64,000 nt of DNA. Source: SAR324 cluster bacterium REDSEA-S27_B3. GTDB lineage: Bacteria; SAR324; NAC60-12. Below, piece by piece: positions 46,406 through 54,977 of this stretch (its first letter is position 1; each line of letters opens with the position of its first letter). The position numbers and the translations under genes were made by a program. The notes below the pieces were generated by a model that saw only the letters and a program-made list of their open reading frames with translations, had not been told where the DNA came from and searched no databases. The stretch lies in NCBI GenBank assembly GCA_001627865.1, contig LUQO01000003.1:45492-109491 (forward strand), read 5' to 3'.

Positions 46406-47965
46406 ATGCAGTTACCAAATATTGAGCAAATGTCATCTGCAGAAAAAAATTGGTTTGCCAGTTCAATTGCCGGAATGGTTGCTGCGGATGGACGTGCTGA
46501 TCATTCAGAACTAGATTTCCTGAAGGAAGCAATCAATTTTCTGGAAAACAAAGATGAAATAAATAAGATTATGTCTGTCGTTAAAACTGGCAGACCGCCG
46601 GAAATGGGTCCACTGGACATCGATCCAAAGCAGGCATTCCTGATGCTCAAGTATCTGGCGCAGTTAATGGTGGCAGATTCTGATTTGTCTTCAAAAGAAA
46701 TTGGGTTTTTTCTTTCAACAGGAAAGTTCCTGGGATTCAGTAATCAGATACTTGCAAAATTCTGGAAAAGCGCCCGCTCGCTTCTGGAAAGAGACTTGCC
46801 CCAGGGAATCATAGAAACAGGGAAATTAAAAGCGAAAGTAATTTTGACAAAAGTTGACGAAAGCGGATTCACGTTCCGATTTGGCAGACCGCTGATGCCA
46901 AAAGTAAAAATTATGCTGAAGGTCTGCAAAACTCATCAATCTCAAAATCCGACAGATGGTGATACAGAATACTGGCAAACAATTTCCTGTAAAATGCTTA
47001 ATCAGCACCAGCTTAAATTCGATGAGGGCTGCTATATGGTTCGTGCCACTTTTGAGCAGAAAATAGCTGATGTGCATGGTATTTTACAAATAATCCATCC
47101 TGAAAACTTTGCTGTAGTTTCAAAAGGTGGATATATTGAAACAAAGAAAAATTCTCTGCACGGTAGCAATTTACACTGCTACATCTGTGACGATCCGGAA
47201 GTGCCTTTCTATGTTTTGCAATCAAAAAGCATGATTACAAAACCAAATATATTCGGAATTCCTTCATATGTAAGCTCTGCAGGTGAACTGGATTACTGTA
47301 ATTATAGTCTGATTGATGTCGCTTCATGCTCTAAATGCGGATTCTCAAGTAATCATAAGGATGATTTTAAACGTTTAGAAACAGATAATCCTCACTTTGA
47401 TATCGAAAAATTTTCAGAAGAATGGTCAGAGAAGATAGCCCCCTTGCTGAAAAAAGCACAGGATTATGGTGAGAAATTTTATGGAGAAGAACGAGATCCA
47501 GAGCAGGGAATCCTTTCTTACGATTTGGCTACCGCAACCTTTGACCATATGGCAAACATCGTAACTGATGTTCAAAAGAAGGGCGAAGCTCTTCGTAAAA
47601 AAGCTTCAATGCTTATGGTTCAGTCAGAACTGCTCATGGAAAACAATGACAGGGAAGCAGCAGAAGCTAATTTAAATAAAGTTGTTGAAGATTTGGAGCC
47701 AATATTTGAAAGCCTTGAAGGTACTGTGTTGCTTCATGTTTGTGTGTTGCTTTTTCAGATAAAAATCTACTTGAATGATCTACAGTCTGCCGCACAGTAC
47801 ATGAAATTTATGGACAATTATGATTCTGAAGGAAAACTCAAGGAAGGTTCTGAGGAATTTAAGGAACTGAAAATATGTTCCGCAAAACTCAAAGCAGCAT
47901 TTGATGACAGGGAATTTCTAACAAAAGATAAATTGAAGCATTTTCATGTAGATGATGATGAGTGA
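46406..47965 (+). CDS. TerB-like plus zinc-ribbon protein of unknown function
   Basis: A 519-residue soluble protein. Residues 10-110 look like a TerB-type helical domain with two acidic motifs (MVAADGRADHSELDFL and MVADSDLSSKEIGFF). Residues 140-235 are a beta-rich domain, perhaps PilZ-like. Residues 250-330 hold two CxxC pairs (CYIC at 258-261 and CSKC at 308-311) resembling a DUF2225-type zinc-binding module. The C-terminal third is helical and may be TPR-like. No catalytic motif was identified. It overlaps the next gene by 14 bases. Confidence 0.55.
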   Translation: MQLPNIEQMSSAEKNWFASSIAGMVAADGRADHSELDFLKEAINFLENKDEINKIMSVVKTGRPPEMGPLDIDPKQAFLMLKYLAQLMVADSDLSSKEIGFFLSTGKFLGFSNQILAKFWKSARSLLERDLPQGIIETGKLKAKVILTKVDESGFTFRFGRPLMPKVKIMLKVCKTHQSQNPTDGDTEYWQTISCKMLNQHQLKFDEGCYMVRATFEQKIADVHGILQIIHPENFAVVSKGGYIETKKNSLHGSNLHCYICDDPEVPFYVLQSKSMITKPNIFGIPSYVSSAGELDYCNYSLIDVASCSKCGFSSNHKDDFKRLETDNPHFDIEKFSEEWSEKIAPLLKKAQDYGEKFYGEERDPEQGILSYDLATATFDHMANIVTDVQKKGEALRKKASMLMVQSELLMENNDREAAEANLNKVVEDLEPIFESLEGTVLLHVCVLLFQIKIYLNDLQSAAQYMKFMDNYDSEGKLKEGSEEFKELKICSAKLKAAFDDREFLTKDKLKHFHVDDDE

Positions 47966-49526
47966 TTTAAATTTACAGGATCAAGCTGAGGGAGGGAATG
48001 CCCAGTCTGGCCCAGGCAGTGGGAATAAGAAGCTGATATTGATGCTTCTAAGTCAGGATTTACGCAAAACGTACATGAAACCCCTGGTGGACCGTTTATA
48101 TGAATTGGATGTTATAGCGGCAATTGATGAAATAAATTATCCGGAAGAAAAGCAGAAAAAATTTCACTGGATTTTGACATTTCCCGGAGATATTCCAAAA
48201 GGTAAAACTCCGGATATTAATTCTGCGAAATTAATTTTTCGTGTGCATGGCATACCTGATTTGCAGCCTGAAAAAATTCATGCAGCTGACTCTGAGAAAC
48301 TGAAAAAACTTGTTGAGCGTTTTAAAGAAGTACAGCAAGCATGTCAGGACCGTGAGAAAAATCCTGCTTTTGTAAAGTTGGCGATAACAGATGCAATTTT
48401 AAGGGCAAAAAAGCAGATGATGTTCAGGTATGAAAAACTGATGGGTAGCCTTGATAAAAAAATTGCTGACGTTGAAATACCATACTACCAGGGCATAGGA
48501 TATATTCTTACCGAGGCAATAGAGAAAATCACAGGAGTCGCAGTATTAGACAAACTTATGAAAGGCCTTATCTACGTGATGATAATTGACGATATGGAAA
48601 AGCGAACCATTGATGGTCTTGTGAAGATTGATTTCAGCCGGAAGTTCCTCTCTTATATGTCCACAAGTGAGCTTTCAAAAAAATTAAAAGCGTTTCGGGA
48701 AGAGCATGCAGAAGAAGGATTTAAAGACGCCAGTGTCGGAGACTTCATTTTTAATTCACCGGACTTTGAAAATGTGGATATTGTATTTTTTAATTCATGG
48801 AAATTCACCGAAGACTCATTTCCTGTAAGAGTTGCATTACGGAAAAAAACGCTCATAAGCAAAAAGGAGGAACGCCAGGTTCAGAAGCAGGATTTTAATA
48901 AATCAAAAATTGTGAATGAAGAAAAATCTTTGGAGGGAGTCAAAAATAAATTTAATGAAATAATGCGGGAGATAAACAAAATGGAAAAGTCTCATATGGA
49001 CGATGAAGATGCATACCAGAATCTGAATAACTCCAGAAGGAGATTGTTGAAAGATATCAATAGACGTGAATTAAGGCTGAAAGAGCTGAAACGCCCGGTA
49101 AAAGCAGGTGGTGAGGAAAAGATCATCACCTTTGACTTATTTGAGATTTTTAAAAGCAAACAGTCCTTTTTTCATCGGATGGGTGACAAAGCAGGATCGA
49201 TGGGGCTGGGGAATTTATTGGGTAAGCATATTGAGACTGATAAACGTTTCAGCTTTAACAAACTCTATGAAATGGCGAAATTTTCAAAAGAATGGATAAA
49301 AGCTTCTAACCAATTAAAGAAAATTTCGTCAGAGTCCTCTCGTTTAGCTGAACGACTTGACCAGTTTGTTGAAAAAAACAAGATGTCTGCAAAAGGTTCA
49401 GGCTCCAAAGCCAAAGCCAAGGTAAATTATCAGCATCTTCTGGATGAGCATATTATGGACAGACTGGAGCTTGCGGTGTTGAGTTGTGAAATTACAAATA
49501 TTTGTGAAGATCAGCAAAAGCAGTGA
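47952..49526 (+). CDS. Hypothetical cytoplasmic protein
   Basis: A 524-residue protein with no signal peptide or membrane segment, and no recognised family. Residues 25-90 look alpha/beta (KKLILMLLSQDLRKTYMKPL, then FHWILTFPGD). The middle contains a YYQGIGYILTEAIEK helix. From about 300 to 370 it is highly charged and predicted coiled coil. The C-terminus is Lys/Ser-rich before a final helix. ATG codons at 47952, 47955 and 47958 compete. It overlaps the TerB/zinc gene, so the two proteins probably act together. Confidence 0.55.
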   Translation: MMMSDLNLQDQAEGGNAQSGPGSGNKKLILMLLSQDLRKTYMKPLVDRLYELDVIAAIDEINYPEEKQKKFHWILTFPGDIPKGKTPDINSAKLIFRVHGIPDLQPEKIHAADSEKLKKLVERFKEVQQACQDREKNPAFVKLAITDAILRAKKQMMFRYEKLMGSLDKKIADVEIPYYQGIGYILTEAIEKITGVAVLDKLMKGLIYVMIIDDMEKRTIDGLVKIDFSRKFLSYMSTSELSKKLKAFREEHAEEGFKDASVGDFIFNSPDFENVDIVFFNSWKFTEDSFPVRVALRKKTLISKKEERQVQKQDFNKSKIVNEEKSLEGVKNKFNEIMREINKMEKSHMDDEDAYQNLNNSRRRLLKDINRRELRLKELKRPVKAGGEEKIITFDLFEIFKSKQSFFHRMGDKAGSMGLGNLLGKHIETDKRFSFNKLYEMAKFSKEWIKASNQLKKISSESSRLAERLDQFVEKNKMSAKGSGSKAKAKVNYQHLLDEHIMDRLELAVLSCEITNICEDQQKQ

Positions 49527-49564
49527 AAACTAAATCAGCTTCTTTTACCAGGTTTTTCACAAAA

Positions 49565-51064
49565 TCACATTCCTCCAACCGTCATTTCTGAAACAAGCAC
49601 AGTAGGCAGTCCAACTCCTACCGGAACATTCTGCCCCTCTTTCCCACAAGTCCAGATGCCTTCACTCATGGCAAAATCGTTGCCGACCATGCTGACTTTA
49701 GACATTGCTTCAGGCCCATTTCCAATCAGGGTGAAATTTTTTATCGGCACAGTCTTTGTACCATCCTCAACCAACCATGCAACAGTTGGCACAAAAACAA
49801 AATCTCCATTTGAAATATCAACTTGACCACCGCTGAACTCCTGGCAATAAACCCCCTTTTTTACTGAGCCTATTATTTCTTCCGGATCAGAATTGCCTTC
49901 GGCCAGATAGGTTGATGTCATACGCGGCAACGGATAATGAGCATAAGATTCCCGGCGTCCGTTTCCGGTAGGATTGGTACGGAAATGTCTGGCGCTGATC
50001 CGGTCATGCATGTAGTTACGCAAGACCCCATTTTCTATTAACAGATTTTCAGATGAAGGCACTCCCTCATCATCAAAATTTATTGCACCACGCTCATGTG
50101 GAATTGTTCCGGCATCATAAATTGTACATAACTCTGAAGCAACTTTTTCGCCAATACGTCCGCTGTAAGCGGATGTTCCTTTGCGGTTAAAGTCGGCTTC
50201 CAGGGGATGTCCAACTGCTTCATGCAGCAAGATTCCCGATTGCGCCGGCCCCAAAATAACAGGCATCAATCCGGATGGTGCCTGCTTTGCCCCTAAAAGC
50301 AGAATTGCCTCTGAGGCCGCCTGTTCTCCCAAAATCACCGCGTAGTCAGCTTGATTCAAATAATTAAGACCAACACGTCCACCTATGCCCGAAGTGCCGT
50401 TTTGAATATTTTCACCTTCCTGTGAAACACAATGTACATTCATGCGAAACATCGGTCGGGTATCACGTAAAATCTGTCCTTCTGAAGTCACAACCTGTGT
50501 CAGATTGAGCGCGTCCATCATGGCAACAGTTACACGATTAATCCTCTCATCATAAGCTCTTGCGACACCTTCTGTATGCTGGACCATTTCAATTTTTTGT
50601 ACCAGTTCCAAGTCTGTGACCGTTTCCAGCACAGGGTAATAATCTTTTGGAACAAGTTCATTAAAGCGAAAGCCCTCTTCAAGATGGACATCTCCACTTG
50701 AAGCAATTGAGGCCGCGGTTCGTGCGGCATGCAGCATGGGCTTCAAGTCAAAATCTTCACTGTAGGCGTATCCTGTCTGATCATCCTGTACCACTCTGAT
50801 TCCGACTCCGGACACAACTGCGACTGCAGAATTTTTGATTATGCCGTCCTCCATCACCACAGAATTGCGTGTGCTGTACTCAAAGTGAAGATCGGCAAAA
50901 TCACCACCTCGTCGCAATGCCTCACTTAACAACTTGTGAATCACTGTCTGGTCAATGCCCATTTGCCCCTCAAACAACTGCTTTACTGCTTCATCTCCGG
51001 ATAAATCCTGTGTAAGGCTGCGGGCAATGTTGTTTGTTTCAAGTGATAATTTGGCAGTACTCAT
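49565..51064 (-). CDS. tldD: TldD metalloprotease
   Basis: Zinc-dependent peptidase subunit of the TldD/PmbA family. The HExxxH motif is HEAVGHPLEADF, followed by the typical ARHFRTNPTGNGRRESYAHY and PLPRMTSTYLAEGNSDPEE segments. 499 residues. The usual partner TldE/PmbA is not in this window. It is the last gene of the pal-tolQ-tolR-lpxB-tldD run, 31 bases after lpxB. Confidence 0.95.
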   Translation of the reverse strand: MSTAKLSLETNNIARSLTQDLSGDEAVKQLFEGQMGIDQTVIHKLLSEALRRGGDFADLHFEYSTRNSVVMEDGIIKNSAVAVVSGVGIRVVQDDQTGYAYSEDFDLKPMLHAARTAASIASSGDVHLEEGFRFNELVPKDYYPVLETVTDLELVQKIEMVQHTEGVARAYDERINRVTVAMMDALNLTQVVTSEGQILRDTRPMFRMNVHCVSQEGENIQNGTSGIGGRVGLNYLNQADYAVILGEQAASEAILLLGAKQAPSGLMPVILGPAQSGILLHEAVGHPLEADFNRKGTSAYSGRIGEKVASELCTIYDAGTIPHERGAINFDDEGVPSSENLLIENGVLRNYMHDRISARHFRTNPTGNGRRESYAHYPLPRMTSTYLAEGNSDPEEIIGSVKKGVYCQEFSGGQVDISNGDFVFVPTVAWLVEDGTKTVPIKNFTLIGNGPEAMSKVSMVGNDFAMSEGIWTCGKEGQNVPVGVGLPTVLVSEMTVGGM

Positions 51065-51095
51065 TGATTTATGGTTACTCTCTGTTTTGTCGTGA

Positions 51096-52223
51096 TTAAT
51101 TTATCAAATGTTCAATACACTTCGCGGCTTTGCTGTAAGCCCCAGTTTCACCAAGTTTGGGGCCGATTTTTTTTAACTCACTGATCATTGTTCCACGATA
51201 ATCCTGATCCTGCAAGAGACGAACAGCTACGTCAGTGATTCTGCTGACCGTGAATTGGTTTTGCAGTAGTTCCGGAACAATTTCTTTGTCCGCTAATACA
51301 TTTACAAGGCCGATATATTTTGTATCTGCAAGCAACCGCGCGATTAGATAAGTCAGTGGTGCGACATGGTAAACAATTACGAAAGGTTTAAGCGCAAGTC
51401 CGGTTTGCAGTGAGGCAGTTCCGGAGGCGATAACTGCGGCGTCACATGCTCTGATTGACTCAATAAACTGTTCCGGAACCATAGTAACTGGAACAGCTGA
51501 TGATTCTGTTTTATTCCGGACTTCATCATAATTAAGAGTTTCTGTCACAGGCAGAATGCACTGGAATTTCCCGATCTTTTTTTCAATCTCCGGAAGAGCT
51601 CTCAACAACGTAGGCAGATGTCTTCTCATTTCGCTTGGACGACTTCCAGGCGCAATTGCCAAAATTGGAAGATCATCACGCAGTCCGTAACTTTCGCGGA
51701 ATGTGCTGGAATCGTTTTCCTGCTGTACTTCATCAAGCAATGGATGTCCGACCCAGTTGACATCAACACCGGCTTGCTGATAAATTTTTTCTTCAAAAGG
51801 AAACAGCACAATCATTTTATCCACAACATTTTTGATTGTGCTCAGTCTGCCTTTTCTCCATGCCCAAATTTGAGGACTGTTGAAAAAGACTACAGGAATC
51901 CCTTTTGCCCTGGCATAAGCAGCAAGTTTCAGATTGAAGCCCGGATAATCAATTAAAATCAAAGCATCGGGCCGCTCTTCCTCAAGTGCATCTCGCATTC
52001 TCCAGAGGATTTTGTAAAGCCGGGGCAGATGGCCCGCCAGTTCCACAAATCCGTGTGCCTGCATAGTGTCCAGCATGAAGTACGGACGGAATCCTTCCGC
52101 TAACATTTTCTTGCCGCCAATTCCAAACAAATCAGCATCTTCATGATTTTCCCTCAAACTCCTGATCAAGCCCGCACCATGAATATCCCCGGAGACTTCG
52201 CCGGCCACCATCATCAATTTCAT
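51096..52223 (-). CDS. lpxB: Lipid-A-disaccharide synthase
   Basis: GT-B glycosyltransferase joining UDP-diacylglucosamine and lipid X during lipid A synthesis. The opening MMVAGEVSGDIHGAGL is diagnostic, and GIGGKKM and APGSRPSEMRRHLP are present. 375 residues. It is direct evidence that this organism builds an LPS outer membrane. It lies 42 bases after tolR. Confidence 0.95.
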   Translation of the reverse strand: MKLMMVAGEVSGDIHGAGLIRSLRENHEDADLFGIGGKKMLAEGFRPYFMLDTMQAHGFVELAGHLPRLYKILWRMRDALEEERPDALILIDYPGFNLKLAAYARAKGIPVVFFNSPQIWAWRKGRLSTIKNVVDKMIVLFPFEEKIYQQAGVDVNWVGHPLLDEVQQENDSSTFRESYGLRDDLPILAIAPGSRPSEMRRHLPTLLRALPEIEKKIGKFQCILPVTETLNYDEVRNKTESSAVPVTMVPEQFIESIRACDAAVIASGTASLQTGLALKPFVIVYHVAPLTYLIARLLADTKYIGLVNVLADKEIVPELLQNQFTVSRITDVAVRLLQDQDYRGTMISELKKIGPKLGETGAYSKAAKCIEHLIN

Positions 52224-52265
52224 CAGGATTTACTATGTTGGAGATTGACTGAGAGGTAATCTGTG

Positions 52266-52688
52266 CTAGAAGTCTTGCTTTATCACAAGTCCAACCTGTT
52301 GAAAACCGGCATTTTTAAACAATAGCATCAATTTCATCAAAGTCCCATAAGTCACCTGTTCATCCATCTGCAGGTAAACCGGCAGGTTTTTTTCCCAGAC
52401 ACTCGTGTTTTGTGTTAAAGATTCAGCCAGGCTGTTCAGTGAAAAAATTTCCTGATCAATCGAAATTTGATGATTTTTGTTGACTACGGCCAGAATAGAA
52501 TTTTCGTAATCCGGGGCATGTTCTTTTAATTTACCCTTGGGAAGTTGAATCGGCAAAGCAAGAGTCAGCAACGGAGCTGAAATCAGGAAGGAAACCAGCA
52601 GCACCAGCAGCACGTCAACAAATGGGGTAATGTTTATTTCAGACATCAATTCCCCGCGAAGTCGCCGCGCGTGTCTAAACTTTCTCAT
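52266..52688 (-). CDS. tolR: TolR/ExbD-type biopolymer transport protein
   Basis: A 140-residue protein with one membrane helix. The channel aspartate is Asp25 in NITPFVDVLLVLL, and a periplasmic domain follows. It pairs with TolQ as the proton-driven part of the Tol system. It overlaps tolQ by 4 bases (ATGA). Called TolR from proximity to a Pal-like gene; ExbD is the alternative. Confidence 0.85.
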   Translation of the reverse strand: MRKFRHARRLRGELMSEINITPFVDVLLVLLVSFLISAPLLTLALPIQLPKGKLKEHAPDYENSILAVVNKNHQISIDQEIFSLNSLAESLTQNTSVWEKNLPVYLQMDEQVTYGTLMKLMLLFKNAGFQQVGLVIKQDF

Positions 52689-53365
52689 TTTTTAGGCATC
52701 AAAAGCTGTTGGAGGTGATGAAGCAGCTGAAGCGCGAAATAATCCATTGTCTCAGTCATTCCACGGATGGTCGCGCGAAACAGATTATAACCCAATGTCG
52801 CGGGGATCGCGGCAAACAAACCCGCGGCGGTTGCCACAAGCGCCTCGGCTATGCCCGGACTGATTACCGAAAGTTCAACTGAATTTAGCTCGGCAATGCT
52901 CATGAATGTATTGATCACACCTATAACTGTGCCAAACAAACCGATAAATGGAGAGGTAACACCGATTGTAGCCAGAAGCGCCTGTCCGGCATTCAAGTCT
53001 TTTTCTGCCAGCAAAATTCGGGCTTCCAGCATGCGTTCCAGCCTGTCCATCAGTTCCCTGCGGTGGCCGTAGTCTGATTCCGGATTTGCCTCAAGGAATT
53101 TTTTTAGTTCACGATCACTCAGGGTGAACATTTCCTGGAGCGGATTTTTGGGCATCTTGCTGAAACGCAAGCGCAGCTCATCCACTCTTCTGGTGCTTTC
53201 AAGTAATTTAAGCGCGCGTGCCTGCAGGTATTTAACCCTGACGAGGCTGAAGAACTTCATGAAGAGGGTGATCCAGACAATCACGGAACAGACCAAAAGT
53301 ACCGCGAGAACACCGAAAGCAATACTGCTGAAATCTGTGGTAAATGGGAGAGAAAAAAAGTCCAT
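52685..53365 (-). CDS. tolQ: TolQ/ExbB-type proton channel protein
   Basis: A 226-residue inner-membrane protein with three helices. Family blocks are TIGVTSPFIGLFGTVIGVIN and PGIAEALVATAAGLFAAIPA. It works with TolR to energise outer-membrane constriction. It lies 8 bases downstream of the Pal-like gene. Confidence 0.88.
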   Translation of the reverse strand: MDFFSLPFTTDFSSIAFGVLAVLLVCSVIVWITLFMKFFSLVRVKYLQARALKLLESTRRVDELRLRFSKMPKNPLQEMFTLSDRELKKFLEANPESDYGHRRELMDRLERMLEARILLAEKDLNAGQALLATIGVTSPFIGLFGTVIGVINTFMSIAELNSVELSVISPGIAEALVATAAGLFAAIPATLGYNLFRATIRGMTETMDYFALQLLHHLQQLLMPKK

Positions 53366-53373
53366 TTACATAT

Positions 53374-54480
53374 TTATTGTTTAAGCAGTAAAGTGAATTC
53401 TACTCTCCTGTTTTTGGCCCATGCACTTTTGCTGGAATGACGTACTAGCGGAAATTCTTCACCATAACTGATGATCCGGGTAAGCTCCGGATTGCTAAGA
53501 TAGGCCATGATCGCGTTAGCAATTGAATTTGCCCGACGATGCCCCAAAGCCATGTTGTATTCGTCGCTTCCCCTTTCATCGGCATGTCCTTCAATCTGAA
53601 AAATCATATCACCGCGTGTTTCCAGTGCCCGCATGACGCAGGAACTTTGCTGGGTAAGCAGTTTTCTGTAATCAGGTTTAATTTTTGTCTGATCAAAGTC
53701 AAAATGGACAACAGGCATTAAGCGGTCATTTTTCCTGTCCCTTAGTCTTCTGTCTGCAATGATTAAATCCTTTGTTTTCTGCAGACGCTGATAAATAGCT
53801 TCCATTGTTTCAGGCACCTTGCTGCAAGCCACCAGCTTTTTGGCGGAGGACAGGGCCAAAGGTGATTCTGGCATGAACATTAGCTGTTCCGGTTCTTGCT
53901 GTGCAGAAGCAATCACAGCCGTTTTTTTTGGTAATTGTTCTTCAGATTCCTGCTGCGGTACACTCTCTTCTGTTTGCTGTACCGTTTCCTGAGATGCTAC
54001 TTGAGAAGTTTCTTCAGTTGATACTTGTTGTGAGGGTTGTTGTGAGGGTTGTTGTGGTTCTTCCTCTTCTGCTTGCTGAGAAGTGTCCTGTGATTTTTCT
54101 TCTGATGTATTTACTGCAGACCCAACTTCAACTTTCTGTGGTTCATGCTCTAAGTCTTCCGAAGCACTCTCATCTGTCTTTGCTGCCAGCTGACTTTCAT
54201 CAGCGGCAGCCGAGGTTTCTGTTTCTTCTGCCTCTGCGGCAGCCTCTTCTTTCAGGAGCTCCTTTAGAATCTGTTCCTGCTGTTTTTCCTGTTCTTCAAT
54301 TTTTTTCTTATGTTCAAGGTCCTTCTGTGCTTCATCAAGAACTTCTTTTATTTCTTCTTTGATTTCTTCTGTTACTTCTTCTTTTTTTTCCTCAACTTCA
54401 GCAGGAGGCTCAGGACTGGTCGCGGCACAGCCAATTAAAAACAAGGGAAGAAACACAAAGTAAACAGCAACAATTTTCAT
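53374..54480 (-). CDS. pal: Pal-like OmpA lipoprotein with long acidic linker
   Basis: A 368-residue lipoprotein. The lipobox is LIGC (Cys18). A linker of over 180 residues, extremely rich in Glu, Gln, Ser and Ala and including the repeat QQPSQQPSQQ, precedes a C-terminal OmpA/Pal domain. Its signature is EGHADERGSDEYNMALGHRRA and it ends GEEFPLVRHSSKSAWAKNRR. Classical Pal has about 170 residues, so the linker is unusual. It could let the protein span the periplasm in the manner of TolA. No tolA or tolB gene is present in the window. Confidence 0.8.
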   Translation of the reverse strand: MKIVAVYFVFLPLFLIGCAATSPEPPAEVEEKKEEVTEEIKEEIKEVLDEAQKDLEHKKKIEEQEKQQEQILKELLKEEAAAEAEETETSAAADESQLAAKTDESASEDLEHEPQKVEVGSAVNTSEEKSQDTSQQAEEEEPQQPSQQPSQQVSTEETSQVASQETVQQTEESVPQQESEEQLPKKTAVIASAQQEPEQLMFMPESPLALSSAKKLVACSKVPETMEAIYQRLQKTKDLIIADRRLRDRKNDRLMPVVHFDFDQTKIKPDYRKLLTQQSSCVMRALETRGDMIFQIEGHADERGSDEYNMALGHRRANSIANAIMAYLSNPELTRIISYGEEFPLVRHSSKSAWAKNRRVEFTLLLKQ

Positions 54481-54977
54481 CGATCGTTCAGTTGATTAAA
54501 AACTTTTTGTGCATACTTATTTCAGGCAGATCAAACCATTAAAGCAATTTGGTTGTTTTTGCAAGATTAGAAATGAACAAGACTAACTCAGATATTGCTT
54601 TATTGCAACGTATATCAGTTATGTGAACTGAAAAAAATATAATGTGTTGTTTAAAACATTCAGACACTATTTTACTGATTATTCATCAGTGTTGAAAACG
54701 AAAAAATCGGACAGATAATCAGGTCATAAATCAAGGATTCGCATCCTTCCATTTTCACTTTCAATAATCAGCCCCATACATTGTCATCTTTGCCTACTTT
54801 TTCATGTACAAATTAATTATGGAAAAATGTTCAATTTAAAGGCAAATCCTGTTACTATGGTACTATTTTTATTGATCTAATTCAGTTTACAAAAACCGTG
54901 CATTTTATGGCAAATTATTCTTGACTTTTTCTCTTAAAATGTGTAGAAAATGCGCTTAAAGATTAAAAAGAAAAATC
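54481..54977. other. Intergenic region between pal and the motor-like locus
   Basis: A 497-base, AT-rich divergent intergenic region, the longest gene-free stretch in the window. It must hold promoters for both directions. Only the rightward one at 54921-54949 could be proposed. No ORF, RNA gene or long repeat was recognised. Confidence 0.5.
54921..54949 (+). promoter_or_regulatory. Candidate sigma70 promoter for the motor-like locus
   Basis: TTGACT (54921-54926), 17-base spacer, TAGAAA (54944-54949), about 29 bases before the first start codon. The resulting leader would be short. Confidence 0.4.

Noticed and set aside
53901..54362. 153-codon Leu-rich ORF opposite the Pal linker
   Set aside because: Generated by reading Glu/Gln-rich codons in reverse; no ribosome site or membrane-protein pattern beyond Leu runs.
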